Source: Phocaeicola massiliensis B84634 = Timone 84634 = DSM 17679 = JCM 13223 (GTDB lineage Bacteria; Bacteroidota; Bacteroidia; Bacteroidales; Bacteroidaceae). From it: a stretch of DNA of 64,000 bases. How positions within the stretch are numbered: position 1 is the stretch's first letter; the number at the start of each line of letters is the position of its first letter. Shown in pieces: positions 34,170-41,605 of the stretch. Made by a program: the position numbers and the translations under genes. The notes below the pieces were generated by a model. It was given only the letters and a program-made list of their open reading frames with translations. It had not been told where the DNA came from and did not search any database. The stretch is taken from the NCBI RefSeq assembly GCF_000382445.1, contig NZ_KB905472.1, positions 2,342,602 through 2,406,601 on the forward strand, written 5' to 3'.

Positions 34170-35186
34170 CTATTTTTTACAGTTCTTGGGATAATCGGTC
34201 TTTACACCCCACAATTGAGCCATAGGCTCCTCTTCCATTTCTTTCTTAAAGTCGCGAAGTTGGTCAATATAGCTGAACTCTGGCTTATAATCAAGTTCGC
34301 TGAACGTTTTGCTCACATCGAAAGCATTCTCCAAAGGGTCGGATTTCTCAGGGCAATAAATCATCTGGGAAGGTTTGTCTTTGGGAGAAAATACCTCGAT
34401 GATACCCTTTATCTGTTCCTCAAGCGATACCTGCCATCCATTACCCACATTGTACATACCGCCTTCAAGCGGAGATGACACACACTTTTCTACCACCCGT
34501 ACAAAGTCTTTGATATAAACCATCTCTTTGGCCTTTTTGCAGTTTCCCCACACTTCAATCGGAAGACTTTTTGAAGCCCTGTCCATAAGCATACGATAGG
34601 GCATTAGATGAAACTGGAAATCACGATAGTGGTAAGCGTTGGGATGATACTGATAGATGGTGAAAAAACGCAATATGAAACGGCTGAATCCATACTCGGC
34701 ATGATAATGCTCGATGAGATCCACCGCTGCATTTTTAGCAATAGTATATACACTATGATCACCGGTAAGCGGAAAATGACGAGGAGCATCCACCGGTATC
34801 ACAGAACCATTATTATGATATTTGCACATATCCGAAGGTGTTTGCGGAAAAATGATTTTCTTGCAACCACACGAACGCATATATTCGAGTACATTAAGCG
34901 TTCCAATGGTGATTGATTTCACTAATCCGGCTGCATCGAAAGAGTAACGAGAAGGCAATTCTCCCGCGAAATGAGCCACACAATCAATGTGTTCTGAAGG
35001 CAATTGCTTAAACTCTTCCGGATTCATTATATCCACCGAATAATATTTCATACCTTTTGAAGCGAAAAAGCCATTATCATTCTTACGATGACCCACAGCA
35101 ATTACGTCATATCCTACAGCTTTCAGGTGGAGCGCAACATAAGCACCCAAGTTACCAGTCGCTCCAAAAACTATTACTGTTTTCAT
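34170..35186 (-). CDS. NAD-dependent nucleotide-sugar epimerase/dehydratase (SDR)
   Basis: A 338-residue extended SDR. It has VIVFGATGNLGAYVALHL (NAD binding), SVYTIAKNAA carrying the Tyr-x3-Lys catalytic pair, and RFILRFFTIYQYHPNAY and MVYIKDFVRVVEKC (substrate lid). This is probably a UDP-hexose epimerase or reductase for capsule sugar supply; the exact reaction is unknown. It is the first gene of the downstream half of the capsule locus and lies 5 bp from the phosphoglycosyl transferase gene. I see no good promoter upstream of it. Confidence 0.82.
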   Translation of the reverse strand: MKTVIVFGATGNLGAYVALHLKAVGYDVIAVGHRKNDNGFFASKGMKYYSVDIMNPEEFKQLPSEHIDCVAHFAGELPSRYSFDAAGLVKSITIGTLNVLEYMRSCGCKKIIFPQTPSDMCKYHNNGSVIPVDAPRHFPLTGDHSVYTIAKNAAVDLIEHYHAEYGFSRFILRFFTIYQYHPNAYHYRDFQFHLMPYRMLMDRASKSLPIEVWGNCKKAKEMVYIKDFVRVVEKCVSSPLEGGMYNVGNGWQVSLEEQIKGIIEVFSPKDKPSQMIYCPEKSDPLENAFDVSKTFSELDYKPEFSYIDQLRDFKKEMEEEPMAQLWGVKTDYPKNCKK

Positions 35187-35472
35187 TCTTTAATATGTTA
35201 TTTATTATTTTTATACCACACAAGGTGACTAAAACCAATATCGAACAAATGACAGCCGGCACACAATACAATAACAAAATCAAGCCAACGCTTTAAATAC
35301 TTACGATACATGGTCTTTCTTCTTTTTTATCTACTTTTATCTACCGTTTTTAACTCCCATTCATTCTCCATTACCACATTCCACCATTCACGTTTCACCG
35401 CTTCCATCTGAGTCTCCACACCGCAATCACGGCAGTTGATAATCAGAAAATGAATAATAACAGCATAAAAAC

Positions 35473-35625
35473 TCAAATCATCAGTTTACCTTTAAGAGTC
35501 CTGTAGTAACAAGAGGGACTCATACGAACGTCTTTACAAACCTCTGAATTACGCAATCCGGCAGCTTTAACAAGCACTTTGATGCTTGCTGCCAACTTCT
35601 CTGTATCGAACTGTCTGTTCTTCAT
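35473..35625 (-). CDS. 50-residue putative helix-turn-helix protein
   Basis: A small ATG-to-TGA frame encoding MKNRQFDTEKLAASIKVLVK, then AAGLRNSEVCKDVRMSPSCY and YRTLKGKLMI. Residues 22-47 fit a Cro/CI-type helix-turn-helix pattern (AAGLRNSEVCKDVRM, then SPSCYYRTLKGK). The composition is basic, and there is no membrane segment. It is divergent from the uncharacterised gene at 35750 and could regulate the rightward block, or be the surviving N-terminal part of a larger regulator. Short length keeps confidence moderate. Confidence 0.45.
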   Translation of the reverse strand: MKNRQFDTEKLAASIKVLVKAAGLRNSEVCKDVRMSPSCYYRTLKGKLMI

Positions 35626-35671
35626 CTTACTTTCTTTTATTAATTGTTAATTATATACAACAAACGTGTCT

Positions 35672-35695
35672 TTACTTCTCCCTAGCGGGAAGTAA
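35672..35695. repeat. Short dyad upstream of the rightward block
   Basis: TTACTT/AAGTAA (6 bp) encloses CCC/GGG with a 2-nt bulge and a TAGC loop. It lies 54 bp before the first rightward gene and 47 bp before the start of the small HTH frame. It is a possible operator or hairpin. Confidence 0.35.
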
Positions 35696-35749
35696 TACCA
35701 ACTTATTCTTTCCTAACTTCGCAAGAATTAACTTAAAACAATATCTCTT

Positions 35750-36757
35750 ATGGCTATAAAAGCACTGAAACAAAACGTATCCATCCGTGAAATACAGAAA
35801 ATGATTCACCAATGGAAGGCATGGGGAGTCAGCGACTCTGCCTGTCTGAAATTACTGGATCTCTATCTGGGTATGCCCCATTTCATGAATGAAGATGGAG
35901 TATACCCCATCAACAACCTCTATCAAATTTGTCTGGCACTAAAAACCATACATACTTCGGACATATTGGAATACATCAAAAAATGCAAATCATTCGAACT
36001 GGTATGGAATGAAAACCGAACTGAGATTCTCGCATTCTTCACTCCCTTATGGCATCATCAATCGACGAATTCTATTTCTGCTCCGGTTTCTCCGGCGGTT
36101 TCTCCCGCAGTTTCTCCCGCAGAAACAAATTCAAAAACTAATATTAATATATTATATAATATAAATAATAATATATCTCCTTCGGAGAATTCTTCTGAAA
36201 ATCCTGCCGGAACGCCTCACGGCGATGAAGCTCCAAAAGCTTCTTCATCTGCCAAAGAGTTCTTTCACAAACTCAATGCCACTCCTGAAGAGAAGCAGGC
36301 AGTACTGGTGCCGATTATCGACCGTATCGTTGCCGGTTACCGCTACACCCGACCGCGCGCACTGGATGCGCTGGTCGTTCTGGTGAACGAATTCCTGATT
36401 CCTCACTTCGATGCCCAGTCCAATTTTGCCAAAACACCGCACAACGGACGCATCATCTGGCTGCAAAACCTTATCAAGACCCGCCACGGGGAGAACCTGA
36501 TACAGCAAGCCACACAAAAACTGGGCGAAACACTGCTGAAGGAACTGGAAGAACAACGCAAAAAACTCCGTGAATTCCGTCCCGTCTCGCCATTCGAATG
36601 GAAGGATGCCGACAAAGATATCCGATACTATGACGACCCCATAGACGGAAAAGTGGAAATACCGGCGGATGCACCGCCACGGTCCTCCGATGAAGCCATC
36701 TGGAACGTCCTCTCACAAAAATGGGTGGACATCGACGGTCAACACTCCGGGTCCTGA
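35750..36757 (+). CDS. Uncharacterised protein of the primase/HU/amidase block
   Basis: A 335-residue soluble protein, not recognised as a named family. The N-terminal 100 residues are helical (ALKQNVSIREIQKMIHQWKAWGVSDSACLKLLDLYLG). Next comes a low-complexity linker with tandem SPAV units (about 107-125) and an Asn-rich tract. A second helical domain (FFHKLNATPEEKQAVLVPIIDRIVAG; FAKTPHNGRIIWLQNLIKTRHGENLIQQA) ends in an acidic tail. The position before a primase-helicase suggests a replication-initiator-like or loader role, but that is inference. It is followed 57 bp later by the primase start. Confidence 0.6.
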   Translation: MAIKALKQNVSIREIQKMIHQWKAWGVSDSACLKLLDLYLGMPHFMNEDGVYPINNLYQICLALKTIHTSDILEYIKKCKSFELVWNENRTEILAFFTPLWHHQSTNSISAPVSPAVSPAVSPAETNSKTNINILYNINNNISPSENSSENPAGTPHGDEAPKASSSAKEFFHKLNATPEEKQAVLVPIIDRIVAGYRYTRPRALDALVVLVNEFLIPHFDAQSNFAKTPHNGRIIWLQNLIKTRHGENLIQQATQKLGETLLKELEEQRKKLREFRPVSPFEWKDADKDIRYYDDPIDGKVEIPADAPPRSSDEAIWNVLSQKWVDIDGQHSGS

Positions 36758-36814
36758 AGCAGTTCCCTGTCAACCATGATTTTTTATTTTTTACATTCTA
36801 ATTTTAAAATTGAT

Positions 36815-38737
36815 ATGAAGCCTTATTATTCTCTTTCAGACTTCCCCGACCGCAAAAGCGCGGGAAAGAATTTTGTTGCCGTATGCCCCAAATGCGGAAC
36901 ACCCCATCTGTCCATCTCCAAAGCAAAAGGTGTGTACCACTGCTTCTACGCAGGATGTAACTTCAACGGCATACTGACCGACTTCTGCAAGGCAGACCGC
37001 CCCATGTTTCCGCAATATGCCGCGGGAGCTGCCGGATATGCCCCGACCCGCAGCGGCAACAGATACAAGACCGCCCGAAACGACGCTCAAAGCACGTTGG
37101 GCGAAGTGCCCATGCTGCCCTCGGACTACAAGCCCCTGACCGCCGAAGTAATGCAGAAAATCAAACCCCTCACCGACTCGCCCGACTGTACCGACCCCGA
37201 CCAGCTCGCCGCGCGCCGCTACCTCCTGGACCAAGGCATCTCCCTCGCCACCGCCATCACAGCCCGGATAGGCTGCCTGCGCCATTACTGCATCACCAAG
37301 GACAGCGAGAACAAGAGCGAACAGGCATCCAACGTGTTCCCCTGCATCGCCTACGTGAACTATGTGGACGGACACCCCGTCAACGCCAAGTACCGCTCGT
37401 GCAGTCCATCGCCCTCGGCCAGGCAGGAAGAGGGAAAACCCACCGCCTACAGCAAGTTCTGGGGACAGGACTCACCCACCACGCCTTGCGCCCCTTACAA
37501 CATCGACTGCCTCAATCCGCTGCTCGTGGAGGAAGAAACCATTCCGCGGGTCATCGTGGTGGAAGGCGAAAAAGACACGCTGGTGCTGGCAGAAGCCGGC
37601 TACCGATATGTCATCAGCGTACCGTCGGGAGCCGCAAGCGACTTGGGCAAATCCTTCGAAGCGTTTCTCCCATGGCTGGAACAGGTGGACCACATCGTGG
37701 TCTGCGGTGACACCGACCTGCCCGGCCGCATACTCACCAAGCGGCTGTCGGACTACTTCAACGCCCGCTGCCTCTTCGTCACCCTGCCCGGCGGATGCAA
37801 GGACATAGGCGACGTGATGCTGCAATACGGCATCGAAGTGGTGCGCAGTGTCATCGATGGAGCAAGCGTACGCCACACCACCGATATCATCACCGTGGCG
37901 GAGCGAAGGGATGAAGTCATCCGTGTGCTCCACGGCGAATACGACCACGGTTACAGCGTGGGCTACGGCCCGCTGACCGACCGCATCTTCCATCCCACCG
38001 ACATCGGCGGGCTCATCATCGTAACCGGCATGCCCAACAGCGGCAAGACCGATTTTCTAAACGACCTGACCTGCCGCATCATGCAGCAGACCGACCGGTT
38101 TGTATGCTATCTTTCCTTTGAGGTTCCCGACAAGAACAAGCACATCGCCCGGCTGGTGAGCCTGATGCTGGGCAAAGCCAACACCACCGCCTATACCGAC
38201 GGACAACTGACGCCCTATCTTGACTTTCTGGATACCCACATGATTCATCTGGATATGCACGAAGTACCGCCCACGCCCGAAAACATCCTGAACCGTGCCG
38301 ACCGGGTGCGCCGCACACATCCGTTGAAATATCTGGTGGTAGACCCCTATCTTTTCATCGAAACACAAAGCGGCAACGGCGAAACCGAAACGCAAAGCAT
38401 CAAGGCGATGCTCACCAAGTTTCAGACATGGGGACGTGTAAACCACATCTGGGTGGTCATCGTGGCGCATCCGCGCGGACTGAAGACCGTGAACGGCCGG
38501 AACGAACTGGAAGCCATCAATATGTACACCATATCGGGCAGTGCGAACTGGGCAAACCTGGCAGATTTCATTCTCACCGTCTCGCGTATATCGGAGCCCG
38601 ACCGCGCCTTTACGCGCATAGACATGCTGAAGGTACGCGACCAGGAGCTTTGCCGCACAGGAACCGTGTATTACACCCGCCGTCCCTGCGGACGCTATGA
38701 AGAGCACGAAAGCGAAGAGGAATGCCGCGCGGAATAA
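36815..38737 (+). CDS. Primase-helicase (zinc finger, TOPRIM, DnaB-like ATPase)
   Basis: A 640-residue protein with the layout of phage T7-type primase-helicases. The N-terminal zinc finger uses Cys24, Cys27, Cys43 and Cys48 (CPKCG, CFYAGC). A TOPRIM domain starts near residue 245 (VIVVEGEKDTLVLAEAG, then VVCGDTDLPG). A RecA-like helicase domain has Walker A GMPNSGKTDF at about 405 and a Walker-B-like region (LKYLVVDPYLFIE). The start at 36815 (MKPYYSLSDFP) was preferred over a frame opening 39 bases earlier. It sits inside a capsule locus on the opposite strand, which is odd for a replication enzyme. It is probably of phage or mobile origin and retained. Confidence 0.82.
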   Translation: MKPYYSLSDFPDRKSAGKNFVAVCPKCGTPHLSISKAKGVYHCFYAGCNFNGILTDFCKADRPMFPQYAAGAAGYAPTRSGNRYKTARNDAQSTLGEVPMLPSDYKPLTAEVMQKIKPLTDSPDCTDPDQLAARRYLLDQGISLATAITARIGCLRHYCITKDSENKSEQASNVFPCIAYVNYVDGHPVNAKYRSCSPSPSARQEEGKPTAYSKFWGQDSPTTPCAPYNIDCLNPLLVEEETIPRVIVVEGEKDTLVLAEAGYRYVISVPSGAASDLGKSFEAFLPWLEQVDHIVVCGDTDLPGRILTKRLSDYFNARCLFVTLPGGCKDIGDVMLQYGIEVVRSVIDGASVRHTTDIITVAERRDEVIRVLHGEYDHGYSVGYGPLTDRIFHPTDIGGLIIVTGMPNSGKTDFLNDLTCRIMQQTDRFVCYLSFEVPDKNKHIARLVSLMLGKANTTAYTDGQLTPYLDFLDTHMIHLDMHEVPPTPENILNRADRVRRTHPLKYLVVDPYLFIETQSGNGETETQSIKAMLTKFQTWGRVNHIWVVIVAHPRGLKTVNGRNELEAINMYTISGSANWANLADFILTVSRISEPDRAFTRIDMLKVRDQELCRTGTVYYTRRPCGRYEEHESEEECRAE

Positions 38738-38749
38738 AGGCCGTCCACA

Positions 38750-38844
38750 CGAACGTATGCATCGCCTCATGCGAACGTATGTGTGGGGCTGCGCATATAT
38801 ATGTGTGAGGCTGCACGTATATACGTGTAAGCTCATGCATACGT
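38750..38844. repeat. Degenerate 22-bp tandem repeats (iteron-like)
   Basis: Four consecutive 22-bp units start at 38750, 38772, 38794 and 38816, plus a partial fifth. Each begins with a CGAACGTATG- or CATATATATG-like half and ends in GGCTGCR or GCTCATG. Units contain ACGTATATACGT-type palindromes. They lie between the convergent primase-helicase and DUF4248 genes. Confidence 0.65.
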
Positions 38845-38897
38845 CCGCGTTGCCAACATACGGAAAACCGACATGCGGACAGACACCGGGTCTGTCC

Positions 38898-39137
38898 CTA
38901 CGGCCTTCCCAAATACCGGAAAATCAGCTCCACCTGTACCGAATTGAACATCCGCTGCCGGTCGGTATACCCCGAATCCGCCAAAGCACGGTAAAGCACC
39001 TTGTGGTGATGCACCCATGACGACAGACGGTTAAGTGCAGCCACCGGAGTGATATCGGGAGCGTATGCCACCGCCAAGTCTCGTTTGTAATAAGGTTTCA
39101 CCGGCCATCCTTCCCTCTCGTCTTCTCTCTGATTCAT
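38898..39137 (-). CDS. DUF4248-family small protein
   Basis: A 79-residue protein matching the DUF4248 pattern: YKRDLAVAYAPDITPVAALNRLSSWVHHHKVLYRAL followed by RMFNSVQVELIFRYLGRP. The fold looks like a small helical, possibly DNA-binding, domain. It is the only leftward gene inside the rightward block and is known from Bacteroides genomes next to HU-like genes. A -7 element (39164-39171) lies 27 bp before its start. Function unknown. Confidence 0.7.
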   Translation of the reverse strand: MNQREDEREGWPVKPYYKRDLAVAYAPDITPVAALNRLSSWVHHHKVLYRALADSGYTDRQRMFNSVQVELIFRYLGRP

Positions 39138-39163
39138 ATCATTTTTCTATTTGATTAATAGAA

Positions 39164-39171
39164 CAAATGTA
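39164..39171 (-). promoter_or_regulatory. -7 element of DUF4248 gene
   Basis: The minus strand reads TACATTTG, an exact TAnnTTTG match. TTGG about 19 bp upstream is a possible -33. Confidence 0.5.
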
Positions 39172-39298
39172 ATGAAAATCAACCGTATAGCCAACTATAT
39201 AAAGTGCTTTAATTCATCTTAATTCATACTCTGTCATACTTTGCCACAGCACTTCACAGGCATTCATAGCTTTTCATTTTTCCGTTCCTCCGCAATGC

Positions 39299-39306
39299 TA
39301 TCTTTG
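39299..39306 (+). promoter_or_regulatory. -7 element of HU-like gene
   Basis: TATCTTTG matches the consensus, 42 bp before the start codon. The -33 is only T-rich. Confidence 0.55.
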
Positions 39307-39347
39307 TCATGTTCAATTAATATTAATCTTTAAAAAACAGTAACATT

Positions 39348-39821
39348 ATGGCATTAAATTACAGTGTTTCATTACGCCCCAATCCGTTGGAAAGGGAAGC
39401 ATCTCCAAAGGCTTACGCCACAGCTCAGATGAACGGTGAACTTTCGTTGAAACAGCTCAGCAGACGTGTGTCCTCACAGACCACCGTGAGCCGCGCCGAT
39501 GTAGTGGCTGTTCTTACCGCCACCGTAGACAATCTGCTGGAAGCCCTGAAAGAAGGCAAACAGGTAGACTTCGGCGATTTAGGCAAGTTCCGTCTTCAAA
39601 TCACCAGTCGCGGAGCCGACAGTCTGGAGAAGTTTACCGCCTCGTGCATCACCGGCATCAACATCCAGTACGTCCCCGGAGAAGACCTGAAGACCATTTT
39701 CGGCAATCTGGAATTCCAGCCCGTTGCCAGCCGTTCCGCACAAGCAGCCGCACTGCGTGCCGAGAAAGAAGGCAAAGTGGTGGAAGACCTGCTCAAGTCC
39801 AAGGAAGAACCGGCTGTCTAG
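39348..39821 (+). CDS. HU-family DNA-binding protein with extended tail
   Basis: A 157-residue HU-like nucleoid protein of the long Bacteroidales type. The core ELSLKQLSRRVSSQTTVSRADVVAVLTATVDNLLEALKEGKQVDFGDLGKFRLQI matches the HU helix pair and the start of the beta-arm. The arm region is divergent (GADSLEKFTASCITGINIQYVPG), and there is an added charged C-terminal tail. It probably bends or bundles DNA. Here it belongs to the primase/amidase block with its own promoter, followed by a GC-rich hairpin. Confidence 0.82.
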   Translation: MALNYSVSLRPNPLEREASPKAYATAQMNGELSLKQLSRRVSSQTTVSRADVVAVLTATVDNLLEALKEGKQVDFGDLGKFRLQITSRGADSLEKFTASCITGINIQYVPGEDLKTIFGNLEFQPVASRSAQAAALRAEKEGKVVEDLLKSKEEPAV

Positions 39822-39828
39822 ACCGTAG

Positions 39829-39852
39829 GGGGCGGACCCGTGTGTCCGCCCT
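39829..39852 (+). terminator. GC-rich hairpin after HU-like gene
   Basis: GGGGCGGAC pairs with GTCCGCCCT (one G-T) around a 6-nt loop. There is no T-run, so it may attenuate or protect rather than terminate. Confidence 0.5.
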
Positions 39853-39890
39853 AATACAAAAAATTATGTATCATTTTAAACCCCACTGTT

Positions 39891-39995
39891 ATGGAAAAAC
39901 CAAAAGGAAAATCAACCTGGAGCATCATTATCAAAGTAATTATTGCAGTAGCCACCGCCATAGGCGGTGTGCTGGGTATTCAAAGTTGTATCTGA
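39891..39995 (+). CDS. 34-residue membrane peptide (smalltalk-like)
   Basis: MEKPKGKSTWSIIIKVIIAV and a glycine-rich tail ending IQSCI. It has a short basic N-terminus and one membrane helix (about residues 11-30), ending with a cysteine. It fits the tiny proteins annotated in Bacteroides between HU-like and amidase genes under the name smalltalk. The start is 38 bp after the hairpin and the stop 19 bp before the amidase start. It may act with the amidase, for instance as a membrane partner; this is inference. Confidence 0.7.
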   Translation: MEKPKGKSTWSIIIKVIIAVATAIGGVLGIQSCI

Positions 39996-40014
39996 TTTTT
40001 AATCCTTACTAAAA

Positions 40015-40470
40015 ATGACTTACGACAACATCAGTTCACAGTATCAAAACTACCGGCGCATTGCCTTGATAGTAGTTCACTGTTCTGCCACGCGCGCCGA
40101 CCGCAGCTTCCCGGTGGAAGCTCTCCGCCGTTGTCACGTGCAGGAGCGTGGATTTGCCGATATCGGCTATCACTTCTACATCACCCGCGACGGTATCACC
40201 CATGTCTGCCGCCCGATAGACCATATCGGCGCCCATGCCCGCTGTTTCAACGACCACAGCATCGGAGTGTGTTACGAAGGCGGTCTGGACGAACAGGGAC
40301 AACCTGCCGACACACGGACCATGGAACAGAAAATCGCGCTGATAGCACTGTTGCGGCAACTTCGGTTGGATTATCCCGAAGCCCGCATTGCGGGACACAA
40401 CGAACTCTCTACGAATGTTCACAAGGCATGCCCTTGTTTCAAGGCAAGCCGGGAATATAAGGATTTATAA
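40015..40470 (+). CDS. N-acetylmuramoyl-L-alanine amidase (T7 lysozyme-like)
   Basis: Cleaves the amide bond between MurNAc and L-Ala in peptidoglycan. The 151-residue amidase_2 domain shows zinc ligands in LIVVHCSATRADRSF and in AGHNELSTNVHKACPC (His and Cys). YHFYITRDGITHVCRPIDHIGAHA is the typical central segment. There is no signal peptide, as in phage lysozymes. It is the last gene of the rightward block, with a strong terminator. Its last 45 bases are duplicated at 42224-42268 beyond the toxin-antitoxin island. Confidence 0.9.
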   Translation: MTYDNISSQYQNYRRIALIVVHCSATRADRSFPVEALRRCHVQERGFADIGYHFYITRDGITHVCRPIDHIGAHARCFNDHSIGVCYEGGLDEQGQPADTRTMEQKIALIALLRQLRLDYPEARIAGHNELSTNVHKACPCFKASREYKDL

Positions 40471-40535
40471 AATTGTTTCTATTAGTGGAAGGCTTCCGGT
40501 GTATGCCGGGAGCCTTTATTTTTTAAAGGCAAGTG
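40426..40535 (+). repeat. 110-bp direct repeat, copy 1
   Basis: Covers the amidase 3' end, its terminator hairpin and the last codons of the leftward gene at 40516. It matches 42224-42333 with 4 mismatches (40445, 40492, 40526, 40528) and no gaps. Confidence 0.92.
40489..40524 (+). terminator. Terminator of the rightward block
   Basis: An 11-bp stem (AAGGCTTCCGG/CCGGGAGCCTT, one G-T) with a 6-nt loop, followed by TATTTTTT. Confidence 0.85.
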
Positions 40536-40758
40536 ATGTTCCCGGTGCATGCATCATTCCAAATTCCAGCAGAAGTTCATCTGCCAAATATTCGTCACTC
40601 ATACAATGCATATCCGCCACTCCCTCACTGATAATCGTATATGTATCAGAGTTGTAAAACTTATCCATGGCATCCTCATAAGTAAGATGCCCCTTTTCGG
40701 CAAAGAGTTTTATTATCCTTGCGTATTTCATTTGGAGTATCGTTTTATTTGCCAACAT
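40516..40758 (-). CDS. Small protein of the DUF3990/DUF3791 group
   Basis: An 80-residue soluble protein: KYARIIKLFAEKGHLTYEDAMDKFYNSDTYTIISEGVADMHCMSDEYLADELLLEF. It is mostly helical and acidic, with no membrane segment. It begins 1 bp after the stop of the DUF3990 gene, so it is surely co-expressed with it. A partner or immunity-type role is plausible. Its last codons (LAFKK) lie inside the 110-bp repeat and mirror the end of the glycosyltransferase at 42314 (LAYKK). Its C-terminus may therefore have been supplied by the repeat at insertion. Confidence 0.65.
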   Translation of the reverse strand: MLANKTILQMKYARIIKLFAEKGHLTYEDAMDKFYNSDTYTIISEGVADMHCMSDEYLADELLLEFGMMHAPGTSLAFKK

Positions 40759-40759
40759 T

Positions 40760-41236
40760 TTATAGAGATAATTTAATAGCTTCTTTAAAAAGCAAATTTT
40801 CAGTAAGCAGTTTTGAACTGGTTATACAAATTTGTTGATTAGGTTTTTCATATACCAATCGATGTAAAGCCTCATCTTTGCTTATCATATTCGCAAAATA
40901 CAAATCTATCGTATTAAAGACTTTATCATCAGCAATTCCGCCGGATATCCAATCAAAAGATTCCACTTGATGACCTTGACGGCACTTCATAACGTAGTCT
41001 AACCACTCTTCATTATAAGCCGTAAACTCTTTTTTCTTGAAACCGGATAAATCACCGCAAACTTCATATATATTGATGTAAGCCTCATTTCCCCTACGAA
41101 GAAAACGCTCGGCATACTTTTCAGCCTGTTCACGAAATATAGTCAAATAGAATCCTCTGCCAAAATCTAAACAATCACGAGAATGCAGTATGTCCGGCAA
41201 TTCAATGACGGAAGTAGAAGCATGATACAATATCAT
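40760..41236 (-). CDS. DUF3990 protein, possible ADP-ribosyltransferase-like toxin
   Basis: A 158-residue protein. MILYHASTSVIELP and DFGRGFYLTIFREQAEKYAERFLRR match DUF3990. The spaced His (YHAS) and Tyr (GRGFYLT) resemble the H-Y part of ADP-ribosyltransferase folds, followed by a beta-rich half (AYINIYEV, FDWISGGIADDKVFNTIDLYF). A third catalytic acidic or polar residue could not be fixed. It overlaps the DUF3791 gene by 4 bp and is followed by the 80-residue protein, a toxin-antitoxin-like arrangement. Toxin activity is inference. Confidence 0.65.
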   Translation of the reverse strand: MILYHASTSVIELPDILHSRDCLDFGRGFYLTIFREQAEKYAERFLRRGNEAYINIYEVCGDLSGFKKKEFTAYNEEWLDYVMKCRQGHQVESFDWISGGIADDKVFNTIDLYFANMISKDEALHRLVYEKPNQQICITSSKLLTENLLFKEAIKLSL

Positions 41237-41454
41237 GGCAACACCCCTTTCTCTTTCATCAAAGAAACAACATCCTCAACTAGATATTCTTTACTGAATG
41301 TATGTAAAACATCATAGCTTGGAATAATATAATTATTTAGAATACCAGAAGTTTTCAACAACTGATGTACCTTTCGTGCATTCATTTTTAATGCATCAGC
41401 AACACTACCAATACAATATACAACAAAATTCAATTGTTCAAAGCTCATATCCAT
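41233..41454 (-). CDS. DUF3791 protein, candidate antitoxin
   Basis: A 73-residue helical protein: FEQLNFVVYCIGSVADALKMNARKVHQLLKTSGILNNYIIPSYDVLHTFSKEYLVEDVVSLMKEKGV. This is the DUF3791 pattern with YDVLHT. In-frame codons extend 26 residues upstream (to 41532), including a Cys-rich stretch, but the shorter start matches the usual size of the family. It overlaps the DUF3990 gene (ATGA), with DUF3791 first, as antitoxins often are. Confidence 0.65.
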   Translation of the reverse strand: MDMSFEQLNFVVYCIGSVADALKMNARKVHQLLKTSGILNNYIIPSYDVLHTFSKEYLVEDVVSLMKEKGVLP

Positions 41455-41605
41455 TATTCCCGATTTTATCTGAATATACAAAGAAACGAATTCCTTTTCA
41501 GATTTCCTATCACAACAACATTTTTTAATCAAAAGAGCTTCACAGTCAGCATCTAAATAACTGTCTCTATCCTTATAAGCTTATGAATAGACTGCCATCC
41601 ATTTC

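Larger units (their letters stand above)
35187..35749. other. Intergenic stretch between capsule half and replication-like block
   Basis: AT-rich, with no exact TAnnTTTG element on the minus strand to drive the epimerase-led genes. It contains a 50-codon leftward frame (35473-35625), a hairpin (35672-35695), and a short zinc-ribbon-like scrap (NCRDCGVETQMEAVKREWW, minus strand, about 35340-35450) without a convincing start. The scrap may be a decayed gene. Confidence 0.4.

Noticed and set aside
38750..38844. CRISPR array
   Set aside because: The units are contiguous 22-mers without spacers and no cas genes are nearby; better described as tandem repeats.
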